This document shows positions 47,862-57,211 of a stretch of DNA of 64,000 nt, in pieces. Under the pieces are notes generated by a model. It saw only the letters and a program-made list of their open reading frames with translations. It was not told the origin of the DNA and made no database searches. The DNA lies in NCBI RefSeq assembly GCF_024171725.1, contig NZ_JAMTCG010000001.1, forward strand, positions 310,001-374,000, written 5' to 3'. The stretch comes from Williamsia serinedens. GTDB lineage: Bacteria; Actinomycetota; Actinomycetes; Mycobacteriales; Mycobacteriaceae. Each line of letters starts with the position of its first letter. Position 1 is the first letter of the stretch. A program made the position numbers and the translations under genes.

Positions 47862-48791
47862 ATGCTGCACCTGCGGGTGATCGTGCCGGCCGACGAGTCC
47901 GCCGAGATCGTCGACCATCTGCGGGACGCGGTCGGGGTCACGCACCTCGTCGTCAGCCCCGGTGCCGCGATCGAGCCCGCCGGGGACCTCGTGCAGGCCG
48001 ACGTCACGCGCGAGGCGGCCGACGCGGTCCTCGACGCCCTGACCGCCCGGGGCCTGCAGCGCCGCGGCGCGATCACGATGGAGCCGCTGGACACGGTCCT
48101 GTCCGACGCCGCGGTGCGCGCCGAGAAGGAGGCGCCCGGCGACCCCGACGACGCGATCGTGTGGCACGAACTCACCGGCCGCACCCGCGACGACGCCACC
48201 CTCAGCGTCACGTTCCTCGCGTTCCTGACCATCGCGTGTCTGCTCGCGGCCGTCGGTGTCATCACCGATTCCCCGGTCACAGTGGTCGGCGCGATGGTGG
48301 TCGGACCCGAGTTCGGGCCCCTCGCCGGCATCGCCGTCGGGTTGGTGGCGCGTCGTGCCGACCTGGCGCGCCGGTCGCTGATCGCCCTGATGATCGGGTT
48401 CCCGCTCGCGATGGTCGTCACCGGACTGGCCGCGCTGCTCGGGGAGGTCAGCGGGCTGATCGAGCTGAGCGACGTCACCGCCGCCGACCAGGTCGACTTC
48501 ATCTACCAGGTGGGCGTGTTCTCCTTCGTCGTCGCGGTGCTCGCCGGCGCGGCCGGGATGCTGTCGCTGGTGTCGGCGAAGTCCGCGGCCCTGGTCGGGG
48601 TGTTCATCTCGGTGACGACGGTGCCCGCGGCCGGGTACGCGGTGGTCGCGGCGACGCTCGGGCAGTGGGCGGTCGCCGCGGAGTCGGCCGCGCAGCTGGC
48701 GGTCAACATGGTCGGCATCGTGCTGGCCGGGGTGGGTGTTCTGTGGGCGCACCGAGCGGTCGGGCGACGGCGGTCGGCGCGCGTGGGCTGA
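47862..48791 (+). CDS. DUF389 domain membrane protein
   Basis: A 309-residue protein with a soluble N-terminal domain of about 110 residues and a DUF389 membrane domain with about six helices. The family stretch VGAMVVGPEFGPLAGIAVGLVARR is near residue 142 and SLVSAKSAALVGVFISVTTVPAAGY near residue 233. The function is unknown; a transport role has been suggested for the family. It starts ten bases after aspS, so it is probably cotranscribed. Confidence 0.82.
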   Translation: MLHLRVIVPADESAEIVDHLRDAVGVTHLVVSPGAAIEPAGDLVQADVTREAADAVLDALTARGLQRRGAITMEPLDTVLSDAAVRAEKEAPGDPDDAIVWHELTGRTRDDATLSVTFLAFLTIACLLAAVGVITDSPVTVVGAMVVGPEFGPLAGIAVGLVARRADLARRSLIALMIGFPLAMVVTGLAALLGEVSGLIELSDVTAADQVDFIYQVGVFSFVVAVLAGAAGMLSLVSAKSAALVGVFISVTTVPAAGYAVVAATLGQWAVAAESAAQLAVNMVGIVLAGVGVLWAHRAVGRRRSARVG

Positions 48792-48933
48792 CGCGAAACC
48801 TCGTGGGCGAGCGGCCCGCCCGACGAGCGACGTCACACCTGCTCGTGCGGTGGACCGCGCGCGGGTGTGGTGGGATCGAGGGCACCGCCGGACACGGATC
48901 ACTGGATGCCGGCGCCGGGAAGGACTCTCCGCC

Positions 48934-51900
48934 GTGACGATCAAGGTCGCCCTCGAGCACCGGACGAGCTACGCCTTCGACCGCCCCGTCACCATCCACC
49001 CGCACGTGGTCCGGTTGCGTCCGGCACCGCACTCGCGGACGCCGATCGAGGCGTACTCGCTGCGGGTGGAGCCCGACGGCCACTTCGTGAACTGGCAGCA
49101 GGACGCGTTCAGCAACTACCAGGCGCGCCTCGTGTTCCCGACCCCGGCGACCTCGCTGACGATCACCGTCGACCTCGTCGCCGACCTGACCGCGGTCAAC
49201 CCGTTCGACTTCTTCGTCGAGGAGGCCGCGCAGGAGATCGGGTTCACCTACACCGACGATCTCCGGGCCGACTTGGAGCCGTACCTGCGTGATGTCACCC
49301 CGACCGGTCGGCACGCGGAACGGTCCGCGGGCGCGGACGGTCCCGCACCCCTGCTCGACGAGTGGGTGGCCGCGCACCGCCCGACACCGGGCACCGGGAC
49401 CATCGACCACCTCGTCGCCGTCAACCAGGCGCTGCGCGACGACATCGGCTACACCGTGCGTCTCGAGGCCGGCGTGCAGACCCCCGAGCACACGCTGTCG
49501 ACGGCGATCGGCTCGTGCCGCGACTCGGCCTGGCTGCTCGTCGCGATCCTGCGCCGCATGGGCCTCGCCGCGCGCTTCGTGTCGGGCTATCTCGTACAGC
49601 TCACCTCGGACGTCAAGGCCGTCGACGGCCCGTCGGGCCCGTCCGCGGACTTCACCGACCTGCACGCCTGGACCGAGGTGTACCTGCCCGGCGCCGGCTG
49701 GGTCGGCATGGATCCCACGTCGGGCCTGTTCGCGGGTGAGGGCCACATCCCGCTCGCCGCGACACCGGCGCCCGGCGGTGCCGCGCCGATCACCGGGGCA
49801 ACCGGCCCGTGTCACGCCACGATGGACTTCTCGAACACCGTCACGCGGTTCCACGAGGACCCGCGGGTCACGTTGCCCTACACCGACGACCAGTGGCAGC
49901 GCGTCGTGGACCTCGGAGCCCACGTCGACGAGCTGATGACGACCCACGCGGTCGACCTGACCATGGGCGGCGAACCGACCTTCGTCTCCGTCGACGACCA
50001 GACCGCACCGGAGTGGACGACCGCGGCCGACGGCCCGCACAAGCGACGCCGCGCATCGGTGCTCGCGGAGAGCCTGCGCGAGAAGTACGCGCCGCGGGGA
50101 CTCGTCCAGCGCAGCCAGGGCAAGTGGTACCCGGGGGAGCCGTTGCCGCGCTGGCAGATCGCGCTGATGTGGCGCACCGACGGCGAACCGCTGTGGACCC
50201 GGCCCGAACTGCTCGCCGACCCCTGGCCCGACGACGACGCCGCCCGCCGCTCCATGTCGGGCGAGGCCTCGACACCCACCGCCGCGTCGTCGGCGCGGTC
50301 GCGGGCGTTCACCGAGGCCATCGCCGCCGCACTGCACCTGCCCACGACGACCGTTCAGCCCGCCTACGAGGACCCGCTCGTCGCACTGGCGGAGTCGCTG
50401 CGTCGACCCGCGGGGACCCCGACACCCCCGGCGTCGGACACCGACGGCGGGGACACGCCCGATCTCGGACCCCACGTCGACTCCCCGGATCGACGGGCGG
50501 AGCTGCTCGCGGCCCTCGACGGCCCCGTCGTCGACGCCACCGCCCATGTGCTGCCGATCAGCCGCACCGAGGACGACGTGACGTGGGAGTCCATCCCGTG
50601 GGCGACGCGCCGCGAGCGGCTCGTGTTGACCGCCGGGACGTCCCCGGCCGGACTGCGGCTGCCGCTGGACTCGCTGTCGTGGTCGGCGCCGCCGGTGCTG
50701 CCCGACACCGACCCGACCGCACCGGCCCCGGCGCTGCGCGCGCCCGGGCCGCCGCCGGAGGTGACCATCGTGACGCCGGGGGCCACACCGCCGCCGCCGG
50801 CGCAGGACCCCGCCGACCGTCCGTTGCCGCGGACCGCGGTCGTCGTCGAGGTCCGTGACGACGTCCTGTACGCGTTCCTCCCGCCCACCCAGTCCCTCGA
50901 CCACTTCGTCGACCTGGTGTCGGCGGTGGAGGAGGCCGCCGCCCGCACCGGAGACCCCGTCGTGGTGGAGGGATACGGCCCGCCCGCCGACGCGCGGCTC
51001 CAGTCGCTCTCGGTGACACCGGATCCCGGGGTCATCGAGGTCAACGTCCAGCCCACGGCCTCGTTCGCCGAGCAGTCGGAACTGTTGGGCGAGTTGTACT
51101 CCCAGGCGCGACTGGCCCGTCTGGGCACCGAGTCGTTCGACCTCGACGGCTCGCACGGGGGGACCGGCGGCGGCAACCACATCACGCTGGGCGGCGTCAC
51201 CCCGGCGCGCTCGCCGCTCCTGCGTCGCCCCGACCTGCTGGTCTCGATGATCGCCTACTGGCAGCGGCACCCGTCGCTGTCCTACCTGTTCTCGGGCCGC
51301 TTCGTCGGGACGACGTCGCAGGCACCGCGGGTCGACGAGGGGCGGGAGGACGCCCTCTACGAACTCGAGATCGCGTTCGCCGAGATCGACCGTCTCGCCG
51401 GTGCCGGGCACACAGCGCCGTGGACCGTCGACCGTGCGCTGCGACATCTGCTCACCGACATCACCGGCAACACCCACCGGGCCGAGTTCTGCATCGACAA
51501 GCTCTACAGCCCGGACTCGGCGCGTGGCCGCCTGGGCCTGCTGGAGCTCCGCGCGTTCGAGATGCCGCCGCACCACCGGATGGCGATGGTGCAGTCGCTG
51601 CTGGTGCGGTGCCTGGTGATCTGGTTCTGGCAGCACCCGTTCCGTGGTCGCCTCATCCGGCACGGCGCGGAACTGCACGGCCGACACCTGTTGCCGCACC
51701 ACGTGATCGCCGACATCGCCGCGGTCGCCGCCGACCTGCGCGACGCCGGGCTCGAGTTCGACACCGCCTGGCTCGACCCCTTCACCGAGTTCCGCTTCCC
51801 GCGGTTGGGGACCGTCGCGATCCGCAACCACGAGATCGAGCTGCGCGGTGCGATCGAGCCGTGGAACACGTTGGGGGAGGAGTCGACCGGCACCGGCACC

Positions 51901-52371
51901 GCGCGCTACGTCGACTCGTCCGTGGAGCGGGTGCAGGTGCGTGTCACCGGCAGCGACGACGACCGGTTCGTGCTCACGTGCAACGGGATCCCCGTCCCGC
52001 TGGCCGCCACCGAGCGTCCCGGGGAGCGGGTCGCCGGGATCCGGTTCCGTGCGTGGCAGCCGCCGAGCGCGCTGCACCCGACGATCACCGTCGACTCGCC
52101 GCTCGTGTTCGACCTCGTCGACACCGTCGCCGGCCGGTCGGTCGGCGGCGCGACCTACCACGTCGTGCACCCGGGCGGGCGCGCCTACGAACGTCCCCCG
52201 GTCAACGCGGTGGAGGCCGAGTCCCGGCGCAACGGTCGGTTCGAGGCGATCGGGCACACACCGGGGCCGGTCGACGTGGCCGCGATCCGGGAGATGCGGG
52301 CCCGCCTCGCCGTCGACCTCGGAGTGCCGGGGATCCTCGACCTCCGGCGAGCACGTACGGTCCTGAGGTGA
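48934..52371 (+). CDS. Transglutaminase-like/DUF2126 protein
   Basis: A 1145-residue protein with a transglutaminase N-terminal beta domain and core (about 1-290) and a C-terminal DUF2126 domain. The triad looks intact: Cys195 in GSCRDSAW, His244 in LHAWTEV and Asp260 in GMDPTSG. The DUF2126 part includes MGGEPTFVSVDD near residue 343, GGTGGGNHITLGG near 748 and RGRLGLLELRAFEMPPHHRM near 865. A Pro/Thr-rich linker sits at about 610-645. In comparative work on amidoligases this family travels with ATP-grasp/alpha-E genes and is predicted to act on peptide or isopeptide bonds. It overlaps the ATP-grasp gene by four bases. From memory similar to Rv2566. Confidence 0.88.
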   Translation: MTIKVALEHRTSYAFDRPVTIHPHVVRLRPAPHSRTPIEAYSLRVEPDGHFVNWQQDAFSNYQARLVFPTPATSLTITVDLVADLTAVNPFDFFVEEAAQEIGFTYTDDLRADLEPYLRDVTPTGRHAERSAGADGPAPLLDEWVAAHRPTPGTGTIDHLVAVNQALRDDIGYTVRLEAGVQTPEHTLSTAIGSCRDSAWLLVAILRRMGLAARFVSGYLVQLTSDVKAVDGPSGPSADFTDLHAWTEVYLPGAGWVGMDPTSGLFAGEGHIPLAATPAPGGAAPITGATGPCHATMDFSNTVTRFHEDPRVTLPYTDDQWQRVVDLGAHVDELMTTHAVDLTMGGEPTFVSVDDQTAPEWTTAADGPHKRRRASVLAESLREKYAPRGLVQRSQGKWYPGEPLPRWQIALMWRTDGEPLWTRPELLADPWPDDDAARRSMSGEASTPTAASSARSRAFTEAIAAALHLPTTTVQPAYEDPLVALAESLRRPAGTPTPPASDTDGGDTPDLGPHVDSPDRRAELLAALDGPVVDATAHVLPISRTEDDVTWESIPWATRRERLVLTAGTSPAGLRLPLDSLSWSAPPVLPDTDPTAPAPALRAPGPPPEVTIVTPGATPPPPAQDPADRPLPRTAVVVEVRDDVLYAFLPPTQSLDHFVDLVSAVEEAAARTGDPVVVEGYGPPADARLQSLSVTPDPGVIEVNVQPTASFAEQSELLGELYSQARLARLGTESFDLDGSHGGTGGGNHITLGGVTPARSPLLRRPDLLVSMIAYWQRHPSLSYLFSGRFVGTTSQAPRVDEGREDALYELEIAFAEIDRLAGAGHTAPWTVDRALRHLLTDITGNTHRAEFCIDKLYSPDSARGRLGLLELRAFEMPPHHRMAMVQSLLVRCLVIWFWQHPFRGRLIRHGAELHGRHLLPHHVIADIAAVAADLRDAGLEFDTAWLDPFTEFRFPRLGTVAIRNHEIELRGAIEPWNTLGEESTGTGTARYVDSSVERVQVRVTGSDDDRFVLTCNGIPVPLAATERPGERVAGIRFRAWQPPSALHPTITVDSPLVFDLVDTVAGRSVGGATYHVVHPGGRAYERPPVNAVEAESRRNGRFEAIGHTPGPVDVAAIREMRARLAVDLGVPGILDLRRARTVLR

Positions 52372-55016
52372 CATCGGCCCGGACACCCGTCGGCGCGACG
52401 TCGGCCCCGGTCGACGACACACAGGCCGCCGGCATCGTCGAGACCTATCGCGCCGACCGCTTCGGCCTGTTCGACGCCCGCGACCCCCGGCATCTGGGCG
52501 CGACCGGCCTGCCCCACGACGAGTTCGTCGACGCCGACGGCGGCATCCGCCCGCAGTGGTCGGAACTCGTCGACGCCTACGCCCGGGCCGGTGAACCCGG
52601 GCTGACGCGCACCGACGCACGGTTGGCCGCGATGGTCGCCGACGAGGGCATCACCTACACGCCGGTCGGCGACGGCATGGAGCTGCCGACGTCGCCGGTC
52701 CCGTGGCAGCTCGACAGCGTGCCCCTCGTCCTCGACGGCGAGACCTGGGCGACCGTGGAAGCCGGTGTGGCGCAACGGTGTCGGCTCCTCGACGCGCTGC
52801 TCGCCGACCTGTACGGCCCGCAGCGGACCCTCGAGGAGGGCATCGTCGCCCCGGAGATGGTGTTCGGCCACCCCGGCTGGATCGCCAAGGTGGGTGCCGG
52901 CGCGTCGGCCGGTGTCCGGTCGCTGGTGCTGCACGCCGCCGACCTCGGACGCCTGCCCGACGGGTCCGTCGCGGTGTGGGGTGACTACACCGGTGCGCCG
53001 TCGGGCATCGGGTACGCGATGGCCGACCGTCGGATCGTCTCCCGGGTGCTCGCCGGGCCGTTCGGACGCGCCGTACCCCGTCCGATCACGTCGTTCGCGG
53101 CAGCGCTGCGGGTCGCCCTCGTCGACGCCGCCCCGAGCGGTGTCGACGACCCCACGATCGTCGTGCTCAGCCCCGGATCCCTGTCGGAGACGTACTTCGA
53201 CCAGGTCACCGTCGCGACCCACCTCGGCGTCCCGCTCGTCGAGGGCTCCGACCTGCTGGTCCGCAACGGTGCCGTCTACATGCGCTCGCTCGGCAGCTTC
53301 AAGCGCGTCGACGTCGTCCTGCGGCGCGTCGACGCCGCCTGGTGCGACCCCCTGGACCTGCGCACCGACTCCCGTCTCGGTGTCGCCGGGCTCGTCGAGG
53401 CGGTCGCGCGCGGCGCGGTCACCGTGGTGAACACCCTGGGCAGCGGCGTCGCGGAGAACCCCGCGCTGCACACCGTCGCCGACGCGCTCGCGCGGACCCT
53501 GCTCGACGAGGAGCTGATCCTGCGGCCCGTCGACTCCTGGTGGGCCGGGGATCCCACGGGCGCCGCCGAGGTCCGGCGACGGGCGGCCGACCTCGTCCTC
53601 GACAACGTGCGCACCGGTGAGCGGGTGATCGGCCCGGAACTCGACGCCGCCGCGCTCGACGCGACGCGCGACCGCGTCGAGGCACAGCCGTGGCAGTGGG
53701 TCGGACGCTCCTGCCCGGCGTTCTCGGTGAGCCCGAGCGCCGTGCGGTCCCCGGGCGGGACGTCGCGGCTGCGCCCGGCATCGGTGACCCTGCGCACCTT
53801 CGCGGTCGCGCACGGCACCGGCTACACGGTCATGCCGGGTGGTCTCGGACAGGTCCTCGCCGACGGCCCGGCGGGCGCGGGACTGCGGTCGGTGGCCGCC
53901 AAGGACGTGTGGGTGGTGGCGCCCGAGCCCGCCGGCGACGCCCGCGTCACCGAGACCTCGGTGGCCATGTCGGTGCCGAGCACCGGTGCCGCCATCGACC
54001 GGTCGGCGTTGTCGCCACGCGTCCTGGCCGACCTGTTCTGGCTCGGCCGCTACGGGGAGCGGACCGAGGCGACGGTCCGCATGGTGCGTGTGGCCTCCGA
54101 GCGCCACCAGGCGCAGCGGTACCGCCCCCGCGCCGACGACACCGCCGTCGTGGCCCGCTATCTCGCGGGTGTCGGTGCGGCCACCGGGACCGGTCACCTC
54201 ATCGACGACGACGCCACGGACCTCACCGCCACGCTCGCGGCGATGACGACGGCGCGGACCGTCCCGGGGACCGTCGCGCACGCCCTCGACCGCCTCGCCT
54301 CGTCGGCCCGCGCGGTCCGTGACCAGATGTCGACGAGCACGTGGATGGTGCTGGGCACCGTCGAACGGGCCATGGCCGAACTCCGTGGCGGGGGACCGCC
54401 GGATCTCGGCGACCTCGCCCGCGGTCACGAGCAGATGCTGCACGGGATGCTCGCCCTGTCCGGTCTGCAGGCCGACTCGATGGTCCACGACCCCGGGTGG
54501 CTGTTCATGGACGCCGGGCGTCGGCTCGAGCGGATCATCCTGGTCGCCGAGCTGCTCCGCGGGATCGCCGCCCGGCGGTCGGACCCGGTCGTCGAGCAGG
54601 GCCTGCTCGAGGCGTTCCTCGTCGCCAACGAGTCCGCGGTCATCTACCGCCGGCGGAACCGCGCGGTCATGGGTCTGCGATCGGTCATCATGTTGTCCGT
54701 GCTCGACGAGACCAACCCGCGGTCGGTGATCTACCAGCTGGACGCGCTGCGCGACGACTGGGACGCGATGCCCGACGAGGTGCGTTCGGCGTCGGTGGAG
54801 CGCACCGTGGCCGACATGGTCGCCGACGTCCGGCGTGTGGAGATCGGCGACCTCGTCGCGACCGACGACACCGGTGTCCGCCGCGACCTGGACCGGCTGA
54901 CGGCGGGACTCGCGGAGGGGGCACGGTCGGTGTCGGACCAGCTCGGCCGCACCCGTTTCGCGCCACCGCGTGACCTGCAGCCGCTGTGGGGCGGCGCGCG
55001 CGCCCTGGTCCCGTGA
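52368..55016 (+). CDS. Circularly permuted ATP-grasp/alpha-E fusion protein
   Basis: An 882-residue fusion. The N-terminal part (about 20-500) is a circularly permuted type 2 ATP-grasp domain (DUF404/DUF407-like): VFGHPGWIAKVGAGASAGVRSL near residue 165, DPTIVVLSPGSLSETYFDQ near 262, RNGAVYMRSL near 300 and VVNTLGSGVAENPAL near 355. The C-terminal part (about 550-870) is the all-helical alpha-E domain, opening LADLFWLGRYGERTEATVRM. ATP-grasp enzymes form amide or peptide-like bonds; the partner transglutaminases may cut or exchange them. Substrates are unknown. In many bacteria the two domains are separate genes. Overlaps both neighbours by four bases. Confidence 0.88.
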   Translation: MTSARTPVGATSAPVDDTQAAGIVETYRADRFGLFDARDPRHLGATGLPHDEFVDADGGIRPQWSELVDAYARAGEPGLTRTDARLAAMVADEGITYTPVGDGMELPTSPVPWQLDSVPLVLDGETWATVEAGVAQRCRLLDALLADLYGPQRTLEEGIVAPEMVFGHPGWIAKVGAGASAGVRSLVLHAADLGRLPDGSVAVWGDYTGAPSGIGYAMADRRIVSRVLAGPFGRAVPRPITSFAAALRVALVDAAPSGVDDPTIVVLSPGSLSETYFDQVTVATHLGVPLVEGSDLLVRNGAVYMRSLGSFKRVDVVLRRVDAAWCDPLDLRTDSRLGVAGLVEAVARGAVTVVNTLGSGVAENPALHTVADALARTLLDEELILRPVDSWWAGDPTGAAEVRRRAADLVLDNVRTGERVIGPELDAAALDATRDRVEAQPWQWVGRSCPAFSVSPSAVRSPGGTSRLRPASVTLRTFAVAHGTGYTVMPGGLGQVLADGPAGAGLRSVAAKDVWVVAPEPAGDARVTETSVAMSVPSTGAAIDRSALSPRVLADLFWLGRYGERTEATVRMVRVASERHQAQRYRPRADDTAVVARYLAGVGAATGTGHLIDDDATDLTATLAAMTTARTVPGTVAHALDRLASSARAVRDQMSTSTWMVLGTVERAMAELRGGGPPDLGDLARGHEQMLHGMLALSGLQADSMVHDPGWLFMDAGRRLERIILVAELLRGIAARRSDPVVEQGLLEAFLVANESAVIYRRRNRAVMGLRSVIMLSVLDETNPRSVIYQLDALRDDWDAMPDEVRSASVERTVADMVADVRRVEIGDLVATDDTGVRRDLDRLTAGLAEGARSVSDQLGRTRFAPPRDLQPLWGGARALVP

Positions 55017-56020
55017 CGCCGGGGTCCGCCACGGTGGACGCTGTCGCGGCGGGCACCCGTCGCTACGCCGTCACCCACCGCACCACCTACTCCTACGACG
55101 ACGTCGTGAGCTCGTCGTTCGGTCGCTGTCATCTCCTGCCGCGTGACCTGCCGGGCCAGCGGGTTCTCGAGGCGGCCGTCGCCGTCGACCCCGAACCGGC
55201 CGACCGGTCCACCGGCACCGACGTGTTCGGCAACGCCGACACCTACTTCCACGTGCGCACCCCGCACCGGCGACTCGAGGTCACCGGCACCTCGATCGTC
55301 GACGTCGACCCGATCGCTTCCGACATCGTCGAGCGGGGTCCCGCCCTCGACGCGTGGGAGTCGCACCGGCCCGGCCGGGACCGACATCCCCGGTCGGTGG
55401 CGTTCGTCCTCGATCTCGACCCGCCGGAGATCACACCGGCCGTGCACGACTACGCCGCGCAGGTCCTCGTCCCCGGCCGGCCGCTGATCGACGTCGTCGT
55501 CGACCTCACGTCCCGGATCCACGCCGACTTCACCTACCGGTCCGGTTCGACGGCGGTGAGCACCCGTGTCGCGACGGTGATGCAGCGGCGCGAGGGGGTG
55601 TGTCAGGACTTCGCGCGTGTGGCCGTGGCCTGCCTGCGGAGTCACGGGCTGGCCGCGCGGTACGTGTCGGGGTATCTGGCGACCGAACCGCCACCCGGTC
55701 GCGACCGCGTCGTCGGCGCCGACGCCAGCCACGCGTGGGCGGCCGTCGGCACCTCCGACGGCCGCTGGATCGCGTTCGACCCGACCAACGACACGCTCGT
55801 GGGTGAGAGGCACGTCACAGTCGCCGTCGGACGGGACTATGATGACGTACCGCCCCTGCGGGGCGTGATCTACACCGACGCGACATCGAGCTCCATCGAG
55901 GTCTCCGTCGACGTCGCCCCGCAGCCGCCGACGCCCGAGAACCGGGCGGACACCCGCGCGCAAGCAGCGACGCCCGGGTCACCGCACACGACTACTGCGA
56001 ACGGACCCGACACCGTGTGA
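55013..56020 (+). CDS. Transglutaminase family protein
   Basis: A 335-residue transglutaminase-like cysteine peptidase with no signal peptide. An N-terminal beta domain (RRYAVTHRTTYSYDD) precedes the core, where Cys197 (GVCQDFARV), His240 (SHAWAAV) and Asp256 (AFDPTND) form a full triad. The C-terminal 45 residues are Thr/Pro-rich and disordered. The GTG overlaps the ATP-grasp gene, so the three proteins are made together. From memory similar to Rv2569c. Confidence 0.88.
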   Translation: MTPGSATVDAVAAGTRRYAVTHRTTYSYDDVVSSSFGRCHLLPRDLPGQRVLEAAVAVDPEPADRSTGTDVFGNADTYFHVRTPHRRLEVTGTSIVDVDPIASDIVERGPALDAWESHRPGRDRHPRSVAFVLDLDPPEITPAVHDYAAQVLVPGRPLIDVVVDLTSRIHADFTYRSGSTAVSTRVATVMQRREGVCQDFARVAVACLRSHGLAARYVSGYLATEPPPGRDRVVGADASHAWAAVGTSDGRWIAFDPTNDTLVGERHVTVAVGRDYDDVPPLRGVIYTDATSSSIEVSVDVAPQPPTPENRADTRAQAATPGSPHTTTANGPDTV

Positions 56021-56047
56021 GCGGATGGGCGTGTCCGTCGCGTTGGG

Positions 56048-56053
56048 TAGGTT
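56048..56053 (+). promoter_or_regulatory. -10 box before the phosphotransferase-fold gene
   Basis: TAGGTT fits TANNNT and ends eight bases before the ATG at 56062, giving a leader of at most a couple of bases. No -35 match. Confidence 0.4.
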
Positions 56054-56061
56054 GAACGGCG

Positions 56062-57195
56062 ATGACCGTGATCAGCGAGACGCGCCTGTCGGGGGCCGTC
56101 CGGACCGCCGAGCGTGTCCTGAGTTCCCGTGCCGGGGTGCAGGTGGATCTCACCGACCCCGTCGATCTCGGGGGCAGCGGTCGCACCGACGTCGTCCGTG
56201 TCCGCGTCGCACCGAACCCGGTGACGATGGACCGCACGCTGGTGGTCAAGGTCTGGCCCGTCGACGAGCCGGGCGACGCCTTCGCCCGCGAGCTCGCCTC
56301 GTACAAGTACGCGACGGCCCTGCCGACGCCGTCGCGGCCGGGACCGCACCTCATCGCCTTCGACCACCGCGCCCGGGTCATCGTCCTCAGCGACCTCGGG
56401 CACGGACGGTCGATGGCCGAGATGCTCGCCGCGACCGACGTCGACGCCGCCCATCGCGCGGTGAGCGCCTGGGGGCAGGCCCTGGGCCGGATGCACGCGG
56501 CCACCGTCGGCGGCGAGCAGGACTTCGCCGCGCTGCTGCGCCACGGTCCGGACCGCAGCACCGCCGAGTCGCTCGCCGTCCACCTCGACACCGGGGTGGC
56601 GTTGGCGCCGGAGGTGCTCGCCGACGACCTCGGGGTGGGCGACGCGCCGGAGTTCGTGGAGGTGCTGCGCCGCGGGGCCGGGTTGGTCCGCGAGGGCGAC
56701 CACCGCGCGTTCAGCCCGTCGGACGTCGGGCCGCCGAACATCCTCCTCAACGACGACGGCGTGCAGTTCATGGACTACGAGTGGGGCGGCTTCCGGGACG
56801 CCACGCTCGACATCGCCTACGCGTGTCTGACCTGCACCAGTGCGGTGGCGCCGTCGCTGGCCGCGCACCGCGACGAGCTCGTGACCGCCATGATCGACGC
56901 GTGGCGCTCGGAGGTGCAGTCGATCTGGCCGTCGCTCGGACACGACGGCGAGATGAACCGCAAGATGCTCGTCGCCCGCACCCTGTGGGTGTGGATGTCG
57001 ACCCTGTGGATGCTGCCGGTGGACCTCGGCGACGACAGCCACGCCCGCGGCCTCGCGCTGCGCACGGGCGACCCGACCGTCGTCGTCGGCCGGTGGCGCG
57101 ATCTCGCCGAGGCCGGTCGTCGTGTCGGCGTGCCCGAGGTGGCGGACTGCTCGGCGGCGATCGCCGAGGCGCTGGACGCCGCCTGGCTGCGGTGA
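56062..57195 (+). CDS. Aminoglycoside phosphotransferase-fold kinase
   Basis: A 377-residue protein with the APH/choline-kinase fold. The N-lobe has the lysine in TLVVKVWP near residue 55. The catalytic loop reads [16 protein letters not shown] near 217, where the usual HxD is changed to SxSD with the aspartate kept, and the metal-binding aspartate is in FMDYEWGG near 236. The substrate is unknown; the antibiotic-resistance label should not be assumed. It lies 41 bases after the transglutaminase gene with its own -10 box, and 16 bases before rarA. Confidence 0.7.
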   Translation: MTVISETRLSGAVRTAERVLSSRAGVQVDLTDPVDLGGSGRTDVVRVRVAPNPVTMDRTLVVKVWPVDEPGDAFARELASYKYATALPTPSRPGPHLIAFDHRARVIVLSDLGHGRSMAEMLAATDVDAAHRAVSAWGQALGRMHAATVGGEQDFAALLRHGPDRSTAESLAVHLDTGVALAPEVLADDLGVGDAPEFVEVLRRGAGLVREGDHRAFSPSDVGPPNILLNDDGVQFMDYEWGGFRDATLDIAYACLTCTSAVAPSLAAHRDELVTAMIDAWRSEVQSIWPSLGHDGEMNRKMLVARTLWVWMSTLWMLPVDLGDDSHARGLALRTGDPTVVVGRWRDLAEAGRRVGVPEVADCSAAIAEALDAAWLR

Positions 57196-57211
57196 GCCCT
57201 CGGGACGTCCC

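Noticed and set aside
48703-52620. A 1305-residue minus-strand open frame opposite the DUF2126 gene
   Set aside because: It has low-complexity Arg/Val/Gly/Asp composition and no motif, while the plus strand encodes complete domains with a catalytic triad.
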